Shown here one piece after another: positions 57,581-64,000 of a stretch of DNA of 64,000 nucleotides. This DNA is from Chloracidobacterium sp. CP2_5A. GTDB lineage: Bacteria > Acidobacteriota > Blastocatellia > Chloracidobacteriales > Chloracidobacteriaceae. Position numbers and translations under genes: made by a program. The stretch lies in the NCBI GenBank assembly GCA_002254845.1, contig NKPT01000007.1, positions 1 through 64,000 on the forward strand. The letters are read 5' to 3'. Each line of letters opens with the position of its first letter. Positions within the stretch are counted from its first letter, which is position 1. The notes beneath the pieces are model-generated. The model was not told the origin of the DNA and did no database searches. It worked only from the letters and a program-made list of their open reading frames with translations.

Positions 57581-59607
57581 TCGAGCAGCTCGGCAATATC
57601 GAAGACTTTCACCCGTTCCTCGTTCTGCGCCTTGAGGCCATCGGTCATCATGGTCATACAGAACGGGCAGGCCGCTGCCACGACATCCGGCTTGGTTTCA
57701 AGCGCCTGCCGCGCGCGCTCGACGTTGACCCGCTCGCCGTCTTCTTCCATCCACATGCGCGCCCCGCCGGCGCCGCAGCACATGCCCCTATCGCGGGAGC
57801 GCTCCATTTCGGTCAGCTTCGCGCCAATTTGGACGAGCGTCTGTCGCGGCTCTTCGTAGACGCCGTTTGAGCGCCCCAGATAGCACGAATCGTGATAGAC
57901 CGCCGTGGCTTCGATTTTTTGCGCGGGCGTCAGGCGGCCGTCAGCGACCAGTCTCGACAAATACTGGCTGTGGTGCATGACTTCAAACGTCCCGCCAAAC
58001 TGCGACCATTCGTTCTTGATGGCGTTGAAGCAGTGCGGGCAGGAAGTCAAAACGGTTTTGAAGCGCGCCTTGTAGTTGTTGAGCGTCTCGACGTTTTCCT
58101 GAATGAGCGTCTGCGCGAGGTATTCGTTCCCGGCCCGGCGAGCCGGATCGCCGGTGCACTTTTCTTCCTTGCCGAGAATCGCGAAGGCAATGCCGGCCCG
58201 CTTGAGCAGGCGCGCGACGGATTGCACCACCTTGCGGTAGCGGTCGTCATAAGAGCCGGCGCAGCCGACCCAGAACAAGACCTCCACGTTTCTCTGGTCG
58301 GCCTCGATCATGGACATCAGCGGAATATCCAGGCCCTCCGCCCAATCGGCGCGGCCGTCGTGGCTGAACGCCCACGGCGAGTACTTGTTTTCGAGGTTCG
58401 TAAACAGCGTATTGAGCTCGCTGGGGAAATCGGCTTCCTGCAAGACGAGGTTGCGGCGCATGTCCACGATGGCGGGAACGTGCTCGATGCTCACCGGGCA
58501 CTCCTGCATGCACGCCTGGCAGGTAGTGCAGGCCCAGAGCTCTTCAGGCGTGATGAAGCCCTCGCCAATAATCTTTCGCGCCAGCGCGTCCTTGACGCTT
58601 TCCGGCAGCTCGCCGTGGCCATTCGCCGCGACGCCCTTCGTAAAAGCGCCCAGCTTTCCGATGGTCAGCTCGCCCTTTTCCTCAACGCGGCGGCGAATGT
58701 CCATCATGATCTTGCGCGGCGAAAGGGGCTTGCCGGTGTTGTTGGCGGGGCAGACCGCCGTGCAGCGGCCGCACTCCGTGCAAGTGTAGCTGTCAAACAA
58801 CTGCTTCCAGGTGAAGTGTTCGACATCCGACGCGCCGAAAGTCTCAATGTCCTCAGCTTCCAAGTCCATCTTGGGCAGGGCGCCCGACGACTGATGCGAG
58901 GCGAAAAACACGTTCGGCAGCGAGGCGATCACGTGCAGGTGCTTGGAGAAAGGCAAATAATTGAGAAAAACGAAAAGCGTGACGGCGTGCGCCCACCAGG
59001 CCGCCTCGAAGAGCCACTCGCTCTGGTTCCCGCCCAGATAGAAGCCGACGACATCCGAGATGGGGCGGTGGCCGAAATAGACGCTGTTGGTGGCGGGGTG
59101 CGTGCCATTGGCGACAAACATCGTCACCATCAGCGCGATGATCATCGCCAGAATGATCGTGGCGTCGAGGCGGCTTTCCGGCTTCATTTCCGCGCCGGAA
59201 AACCGCTTGGGCTTCGTGACGTAGCGACGAAAGAGAAATGTCGCGGACGCCGCTAGCACCAACGCGCCAAACAGGTCCTGCAGCAGCGTCAGCGCGCCGT
59301 AGCCCGGCAGAAAGTAGAGCGAGGCTTGCGGGTGAAAACCCTCCAGGACGACCTCCAGCGAGGCGAGCGTCAAAATGCAGAAGCCCCAGAATACGGCGAC
59401 GTGAAGCGCGCCAGCCCACCAGTGGCGCATGATTTTCGTTTGGGCAAACCCGATGACAAGCAAATTCCAGAGCCGACGCGGCAGGTTGTCGAAGCGGTTC
59501 TCCGGCTTGCCGACCCGGATGTACTCGATGAGCCGCCAGGCGTTGAATAGGAAATATCCAACCGAGGCGAAGAAGAAAGCGATAAAGATGACGTTTTTGA
59601 TGGTCAT
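57550..59607 (-). CDS. Membrane Fe-S oxidoreductase, HdrD/ETF-quinone type
   Basis: 685 residues from the ATG at 59607. The N-terminal ~250 residues hold about five to six membrane segments of the NarI-like cytochrome b type (MRHWWAGALHVAVFWGFCILTLASLEV). Two 4Fe-4S motifs follow: CTECGRCTAVCPANNTGK and CTTCQACMQECPVSIEH. The C-terminal half has two CCG domains (SCPHCFNAIKNEW, HDSCYLGRSNG, MCCGAGGARMW, ACPFCMTMMTDG). Such proteins pass electrons from ETF (fatty-acid oxidation) to the quinone pool. No etfAB is in the window. A FadR-type palindrome lies upstream of it. Confidence 0.88.
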   Translation of the reverse strand: MTIKNVIFIAFFFASVGYFLFNAWRLIEYIRVGKPENRFDNLPRRLWNLLVIGFAQTKIMRHWWAGALHVAVFWGFCILTLASLEVVLEGFHPQASLYFLPGYGALTLLQDLFGALVLAASATFLFRRYVTKPKRFSGAEMKPESRLDATIILAMIIALMVTMFVANGTHPATNSVYFGHRPISDVVGFYLGGNQSEWLFEAAWWAHAVTLFVFLNYLPFSKHLHVIASLPNVFFASHQSSGALPKMDLEAEDIETFGASDVEHFTWKQLFDSYTCTECGRCTAVCPANNTGKPLSPRKIMMDIRRRVEEKGELTIGKLGAFTKGVAANGHGELPESVKDALARKIIGEGFITPEELWACTTCQACMQECPVSIEHVPAIVDMRRNLVLQEADFPSELNTLFTNLENKYSPWAFSHDGRADWAEGLDIPLMSMIEADQRNVEVLFWVGCAGSYDDRYRKVVQSVARLLKRAGIAFAILGKEEKCTGDPARRAGNEYLAQTLIQENVETLNNYKARFKTVLTSCPHCFNAIKNEWSQFGGTFEVMHHSQYLSRLVADGRLTPAQKIEATAVYHDSCYLGRSNGVYEEPRQTLVQIGAKLTEMERSRDRGMCCGAGGARMWMEEDGERVNVERARQALETKPDVVAAACPFCMTMMTDGLKAQNEERVKVFDIAELLDQATGGDKRV

Positions 59608-59629
59608 AGGGCAGGCGGGCGCCCCCGAA

Positions 59630-59651
59630 GCTGAATGACGTCTCATTCAGC
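59630..59651. promoter_or_regulatory. FadR-type palindromic operator candidate
   Basis: GCTGAATGA-CGTC-TCATTCAGC is a perfect 9-4-9 inverted repeat starting 23 bases upstream of the oxidoreductase ATG (59607). Its core TGAATGA-N4-TCATTCA matches the recognition pattern of TetR-type FadR repressors of fatty-acid degradation, as known in Bacillus. No FadR gene is visible in the window. Confidence 0.6.
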
Positions 59652-59833
59652 GCCCCGCCGCGCGCGGGGGCTGACTGAGACGCGAGCGGGCCGGGAGACT
59701 CAAGAATGTGGTTTAGCCGAAGCTTGTGACCTCAGCTTGCGGAGTGTGCTAAGCGTAACACTGCGCCGGCGGCGTTGTCTTGCCAAACTTCTGAAAAACT
59801 TCCGAAAAGACGGTCGGCTCGGCGGCTGAAGCG

Positions 59834-62233
59834 TCACGTTTTAGCCGAGAGCAAGAGATATGCCCCGGCGCTCCCAAACAGCAGGTTTGGCCCCCAGGCT
59901 GCCCAAAACAGCGGCAGCGCCCGGTAGTTGCCAAACTGCTCGAACAAGCTCGTCGTTCCCCAAAACAGCGCCGCTAAGCCGACGCCGACGGCGATTCCGA
60001 CCATCGCGCCGCGCCTGCCAACCGTCAGCGCGAAAGGCACGCCCACCAGCGCCATGACGAGACAAGCCAGCGGCATCGCGATTTTGGTTTGGATCGCCCG
60101 CTGCAGGTTTTCGACATCTAGCCCTTGGGCGGCAAACTCCGCGACCTGTTGCCGCAACTGCCCAATGCTCATTTTGGCAATGTCCGTCGCGCTTTGCTTG
60201 AAGTAATCGGGCGTCTCGCTCAGCTTCAGGCGCATCTCCGCAAGTGGCTGGCGGCTGGTTTCCAGACCGTCGGCGGAAAACGTCCGCCGCCAGCCGTTGG
60301 TCAGCACCCACTCCTCCGTCAGGGCGTCCCAGCGGGCTTTGGCAGCGTAGGTCCGCGAAAGCAGCCTGGCGGTGGTTGGATGCAGCTCATACACGCCAAA
60401 GCTCGCAAACTCGTTCCGATCGGTGTCAAACACCGCGAAGTTGAAGATCCGGTGATCGCGTCCGCGAAACCACTTGCGGTTTTTTTGATGAAAGGTTTGT
60501 GGCGGCAACGTTCCGCCCCGAATCTGATAGCGCAGGTAATCTTGGCGCTGGTTTGAGGCTGGCAAAATCAGCTCCTGCGTCGCCGCCATGGTCAGGGATG
60601 CCAGCCCGGCCCCGAGCAGAACCGGAATGAACAGTCGATAGAGGCTTTGCCCGCTGGCGTGCAGCACAACCAGTTGAGCCGACTTCGCCAGCAATCCAAA
60701 GGTGATCAGCGTGGCGACCAGCACCGCGAAGGGGATCATATAGTTCAAGATTTGCGGCGTCAGAAACAGCAGGTAGCCCGCGACAACGCCGATGCCAATG
60801 CGGTTTTGCACAATCGGGTTGATTAGCTCAAAGAGGGTGAATACCTGAAAAATGCCCACTAATCCCAGCAAAACCAGGAAAAAATACCGAACTGCATCGC
60901 GGAAAATCAGGCCGTCGATGATCCGCGGGAAGCCAGGGCGTATCCGGCGCGACGCCAGCGCGGCAGAGGCGAGCTCCGTCGAGCGGGCGGCGCTTTCTCG
61001 CCCGGGCAGCCGCCCCCGCAACCGGGCCGCCAGCCAAGCGGAAAGCCCGACGATCCGCGCCCAGGCGCGCCAGAGACGCCCCCATCCGGCCCACTTCCCA
61101 ATCCAGCGCCCGACGCCGCTGAGCATCGCCAGCGCCAGCCCCATAAACAGCAAGTTGGGCAGCCAAACGCCAACCGCGACCGGGACCGCGCCGCTTCGGG
61201 CGGAACGCTCCCCGCCCAGCGTTAGCAGATAGAAGGCCAGCGCCAGGGCGACGCCGATAAACAGCCCGCTCGACCGTCCGCTGCGCGGCGTGGTTACCCC
61301 AAGCGCGATGCCAAAGAGCGCAAATATCAAACAGGCCGCCGGCAAGGCCAGTCGCCGCTGAACCTCGGTGGCGATGGCCCGCGCCTGATTCGGATTGTCC
61401 GGCTTAAAAACCCAGAGCTCTGGAAACGTCATCAACTCCGGCCCGGGCGGGCGCGCTTGCAAGTCTGGATTGGCTTCTTCCCCCCTGCCGAGCGAGAAGC
61501 TGGCGGTCAGCTTTCCAGAAGCGTTCATGAAATAGCTCGCCGTACCGTCCGGCTGGCGCGGCTCCTGGCTGTAAATGCGCGCTTTTTCAAGCCGCAGCTC
61601 GCTATCCTGCAAGGTTTTGCCCAGAGCCAGCCGCCCTGACTCGGCGGAATAGATTTTTGGCTCCTGATCCGGGCGCTCCGCGATTTCAGCGATAAAAATC
61701 CGCTGCCAAGCGCCCTCGCTATCGCTGCGATCAACATAGAGAATTTTACCCGGCAGGTCTTCGGTAAAAGTGCCAGGCTTGATGTAGGTCTCGATACTGC
61801 GCAGCAAAAGCTCCGAGCGCGTTTTCTTGAGCTGGTTGAGCGAGTTCGCTACGGTCGGAAGCAGGTAAAAAGTGTTGTAGCCAGTCGCCGCCATGACGAT
61901 AACGCCAACGGCGAGCGTTGGCCGCAACAGCGGCCACAGACCTGCGCCGCTCGCCCGGAGCGCGATAATCTCGCGGTCTCCCGACAGCCTCCCCATCGCC
62001 ATCGTGACGCCAACTAAAAAGCCAATAGGAAGCGTGAAAATAACAATGCCCGGCAAGAGCGACAAAACCAGCCTGAGCAGCGGCGCGCTGGACAAGCCGC
62101 GTCGGGAAAACGCGACAAAGAGCTCTGAAAAGCGCCCCGCCTCGTGAATGAAGATGACCGCCGTCAGCAAAAAAAAGACGGTCGCGGTGTAAGGCAGGAT
62201 TTCCCGGATCAGGTAGCGATCAATTAGTCGCAT
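59834..62233 (-). CDS. Fused LptF-LptG lipopolysaccharide export permease
   Basis: 799 residues, about twice the usual ~350-400 of one LptF or LptG. The first half (MRLIDRYLIREILPYTATVFFLLTAVIFIHEAGRF ... GIALGVTTPRSGRSSGLFIGVALALAFYLL) is a complete YjgP/YjgQ permease; after a linker near residue 430 a second one starts (IIDGLIFRDAVRYFFLVLLGLVGIFQVFTLFELI ... GVPFALTVGRRGAMVGIAVGVGL). With LptB and LptC it would export lipopolysaccharide from the inner membrane; here one polypeptide replaces the heterodimer. The reading frame is continuous and shows no sign of a frameshift. Confidence 0.93.
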   Translation of the reverse strand: MRLIDRYLIREILPYTATVFFLLTAVIFIHEAGRFSELFVAFSRRGLSSAPLLRLVLSLLPGIVIFTLPIGFLVGVTMAMGRLSGDREIIALRASGAGLWPLLRPTLAVGVIVMAATGYNTFYLLPTVANSLNQLKKTRSELLLRSIETYIKPGTFTEDLPGKILYVDRSDSEGAWQRIFIAEIAERPDQEPKIYSAESGRLALGKTLQDSELRLEKARIYSQEPRQPDGTASYFMNASGKLTASFSLGRGEEANPDLQARPPGPELMTFPELWVFKPDNPNQARAIATEVQRRLALPAACLIFALFGIALGVTTPRSGRSSGLFIGVALALAFYLLTLGGERSARSGAVPVAVGVWLPNLLFMGLALAMLSGVGRWIGKWAGWGRLWRAWARIVGLSAWLAARLRGRLPGRESAARSTELASAALASRRIRPGFPRIIDGLIFRDAVRYFFLVLLGLVGIFQVFTLFELINPIVQNRIGIGVVAGYLLFLTPQILNYMIPFAVLVATLITFGLLAKSAQLVVLHASGQSLYRLFIPVLLGAGLASLTMAATQELILPASNQRQDYLRYQIRGGTLPPQTFHQKNRKWFRGRDHRIFNFAVFDTDRNEFASFGVYELHPTTARLLSRTYAAKARWDALTEEWVLTNGWRRTFSADGLETSRQPLAEMRLKLSETPDYFKQSATDIAKMSIGQLRQQVAEFAAQGLDVENLQRAIQTKIAMPLACLVMALVGVPFALTVGRRGAMVGIAVGVGLAALFWGTTSLFEQFGNYRALPLFWAAWGPNLLFGSAGAYLLLSAKT

Positions 62234-62962
62234 AGAAACAAGGGCGCGGAACAGCGCCGCCGCGCTCGGCGAGCCGGAACGGATGCTAGAACTTCCACGA
62301 GACCAAGACTCTGTACAGGCGCGGCAAGCCGCCCGTTATGGCGACTTCTTGCCTCTCCCTTCAAACGCTCAGCCAAGTAGGGGCCTGGATTTCATCAACC
62401 GATAAATCCCTGAGCCGCTCCTCGCCGGAATTCCCTTCAAAATTCAGCCGCAAAATTCAGCCGCGGCGGCGGCATCCTGAGCAAACCCGGGATCGCTCCC
62501 TCCATCTGCGCCTCGCATCTATGCCTCAGTCGCGCACGGCGTACTCAAGCTCAAGCCCTCCGCTTGGTAAAGCTTGAGCGAGTCGGCGACCGCCAAGCTG
62601 CCATCCAAGCGCTTCGGGCGAAAGCCCCGCGCCGCCAGAAGCGCCTTCTCCCCGCCCCCGCTGAACATCCCCCCGCAGCCGATTCGCCTCGCCCGCGCGC
62701 GTCTCGCTCAACGCGATGACCCGCATCGCCGCCGTCCCGCGCGCCAAATCGTAAGCGCCGGACCGCGTCCCATCAACCGGCGTCCGCCCAACCTGCCCGG
62801 CGAGCTTCTAGGGAACGCGCGCGGCGTACACGCCACCGCCGCTCGCGGCAGCCGCGCCAAAGTCATCGCTGACAAGTCATCCCTGGAAGCGGGCTTACGG
62901 CTGGGCGGCAGGCGGCGGCGCGTTGCCTTGAGGTCGCGCGCCGCGTTATCGCCTCGACAACG
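62234..62962. other. 729-base region without a recognisable gene
   Basis: I find no frame with coding character on either strand. The minus frame 62526-62747 and the plus frame 62574-63386 lack any known motif, and the latter largely mirrors the neighbouring gene. There is an 8-bp inverted repeat (GCTCAAGC at 62549-62556, GCTTGAGC at 62572-62579) without a T-run, plus two tandem duplications described separately. It should contain the promoter of the LptFG gene, which I cannot place with confidence. Confidence 0.5.
62439..62464. repeat. Exact 13-bp tandem duplication
   Basis: AAAATTCAGCCGC occurs at 62439-62451 and again at 62452-62464, within the gene-free region upstream of the LptFG gene. 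Confidence 0.85.
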
Positions 62963-62977
62963 TTATCGCCTTGACAA
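62944..62977. repeat. 17-bp tandem duplication at the stop of the TPR gene
   Basis: CGTTATCGCCTCGACAA (62944-62960) is followed by a copy with one change (62961-62977). The second copy contains the TAA stop of the minus-strand gene ending at 62963. Confidence 0.85.
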
Positions 62978-64000
62978 AACGAACTGGTCGAGGCGCGCAA
63001 CCTTCCAGTCGCCGCCCACGCGGCGGAGCGTGAGCAGCCCCGTCCCGGCTTGCTCTTCCTTTGTGGCGGAAACCACCGTCACCTTGACATCGAGCGCGAC
63101 GCGCTGCGCGTCGAGGCGTTCCATACGCAAGGCCTGCGTTGTCCACGCCTCCGGCTTTGACACGACAATGCCCAGCACGAACTTCGACGTATCCGGGCGA
63201 ATGAAAAAGGCTTCAAGCGCCTTGGATGTGCCCGCTCGGATGGCTTTGTCCATCGCTGCCAGAAAGGCTAGCGTCTCCTCGTCGGGCGGAAGCGACCGCC
63301 CGGCCGCGCTTTCGCTGGCGAGAAGCCCGCGCCGCGCCAGCTCGTCCAGCGCCGGACCGGCTTCCATCTCGAACGCGGCCTTGTAGGCCGCTCGCGCCTT
63401 CTCGCGCTCGTTGCCGGCGGCCGCGAGGTCGCCTTCCGTCAGCAGCGCCAAGGCAAGCGGATAGCGCGAAGGCGGATCAGCGCGCCGGACGGCAGCGACT
63501 TCCTCTCGCGCCGCATCCAGCTTGCCCTGCGCGACAAGAACGCGAGCCAGATAAGCGCGGGCCAGCGCGAAATCCGGCTCCTGGGCAATTGCCTGGCGCA
63601 GCAGGCTTTCGGCTTCGGACTGACGTTGCGCTTCCGTCTCGTTGGCCTTCAGGCGGCGGGACAGCGTCGCCTCGGCGTCGAGCGTCAGCCCAAACGCATG
63701 GCGCCGCTCCGGGCGGGCGTCGTTGTCAAACTGTTTGGAGTTGCGGTCGTAGCCGAAGCGCGTCTGCGGGTAAATTTTTTCCGGGTCAAGCTCGACGCGG
63801 ACAATGGTCGCCGAAGTTTGAAAGACAGCGATCGCGTAGCCCTTCGACGGAAGCTCAACCGTTGTTTCAAGTTTTTCGCCCTGATCCGTCACGGCGACAA
63901 CCGGCAGCGTGGCGTCGCCAGTGCCAAGGTTGCGGAGGGCGCAGCTCCAGCCCGGGCCATCCTCCCGCTTGACGGGAATGCCAATCACGAAGTCCGGCTC
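62963..64000 (-). CDS. C-terminal part of a TPR-containing protein (5' end beyond window)
   Basis: The frame is open to the right edge (visible N-terminal residues EPDFVIGIPVKREDG), so about 345 residues of a longer protein are present. First comes a beta-sandwich-like stretch (TLPVVAVTDQGEKLETTVELPSKGYAIAVFQTSATIVRVELDPEKIYPQTRFGYDR). A helical TPR-like region follows (LLRQAIAQEPDFALARAYLARVLVAQGKLDAAREEVAAVRRADP). A C-terminal alpha/beta domain closes the protein. The first part resembles the domain after the catalytic core of large M1-type peptidases, but no catalytic HExxH is in the visible part, so the function is not assigned. Confidence 0.7.
   Translation of the reverse strand, partial: EPDFVIGIPVKREDGPGWSCALRNLGTGDATLPVVAVTDQGEKLETTVELPSKGYAIAVFQTSATIVRVELDPEKIYPQTRFGYDRNSKQFDNDARPERRHAFGLTLDAEATLSRRLKANETEAQRQSEAESLLRQAIAQEPDFALARAYLARVLVAQGKLDAAREEVAAVRRADPPSRYPLALALLTEGDLAAAGNEREKARAAYKAAFEMEAGPALDELARRGLLASESAAGRSLPPDEETLAFLAAMDKAIRAGTSKALEAFFIRPDTSKFVLGIVVSKPEAWTTQALRMERLDAQRVALDVKVTVVSATKEEQAGTGLLTLRRVGGDWKVARLDQFVLSRR

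Noticed and set aside
57892-59256. 454-residue plus-strand open frame
   Set aside because: Antisense to the Fe-S oxidoreductase with its many Cys motifs.
62526-62747. 73-residue minus-strand open frame in the gene-free region
   Set aside because: Gly/Arg-rich, no recognisable domain and no neighbour relation; could be chance in high-GC DNA.
62574-63386. 270-residue plus-strand open frame
   Set aside because: Its second half mirrors the TPR gene on the minus strand and the first half has low-complexity Arg/Pro composition; no ribosome-binding site or motif.

Overview
The window is about 64 kb of high-GC bacterial chromosome packed with protein genes. I see no rRNA, tRNA, prophage, insertion sequence or CRISPR array. 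The best taxonomic clue is at 52.1-57.6 kb. There a bacteriochlorophyll synthase (bchG), an ArsA-type ATPase and a 75-residue protein carrying the CsmA chlorosome baseplate signature lie in a row, followed by a protein of unknown function and a long cyanobacterial-style IspH. A CrtC carotenoid hydratase lies at 47.3 kb. Chlorosome genes together with acidobacterial-looking housekeeping genes (fused LptF/LptG, PATAN/roadblock proteins, class I FbaB-type aldolase) point to a phototrophic acidobacterium of the Chloracidobacterium kind. This is inference from gene content; no marker RNA is present.

Layout. 0-5 kb: 3' part of an NtrY-like sensor kinase (runs off the left edge), thiL, and a glycosyltransferase-aldolase pair. 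5-14.6 kb: OmpR-type regulator, sbcD-sbcC, a small unknown gene overlapping kdsD, UDP-glucose dehydrogenase, and a tandem universal stress protein. 14.8-17.9 kb: ferritin-like diiron protein, patatin-like lipase, sucC. 17.9-22.9 kb: a co-directional signalling cluster (double-Cache/HAMP receptor without output domain, two PATAN-type proteins, a roadblock protein, and a PATAN-roadblock fusion) behind a recognisable promoter. 23-28.9 kb: very large zinc-ribbon membrane protein, hisZ, phaR and a phasin-like gene. 29-31.6 kb: ahcY-metK (methyl cycle). 31.9-43.6 kb: recJ, hpt, a diguanylate cyclase, methylmalonyl-CoA mutase large subunit, DnaQ-like exonuclease, a TPR protein, anti-sigma kinase plus membrane protein, and a MacA/MacB-ATPase-like pair without a permease. 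43.9-48.5 kb: amidohydrolase, then yicC-gmk-rpoZ-crtC. 48.5-52 kb: dacB-orf118-mpl cell-wall operon. 52-57.6 kb: the chlorosome/pigment locus. 57.5-62.2 kb: heterodisulfide-reductase-like Fe-S membrane oxidoreductase with a FadR-type palindrome upstream, and a fused LptF/LptG permease. 63-64 kb: C-terminal part of a TPR protein running off the right edge.

How the genes fit together. bchG, csmA, ispH and crtC supply pigments and the antenna baseplate; the ArsA-like ATPase and the 405-residue protein beside csmA are the best candidates for unrecognised antenna-assembly factors. phaR and the phasin-like protein suggest polyhydroxyalkanoate storage. The mutase and the ETF-type oxidoreductase suggest propionate and fatty-acid oxidation. 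An unusual recurring feature is short exact or near-exact tandem duplication (11-20 bp units) at gene boundaries, seen at nine places and several times duplicating a ribosome-binding site or start codon.
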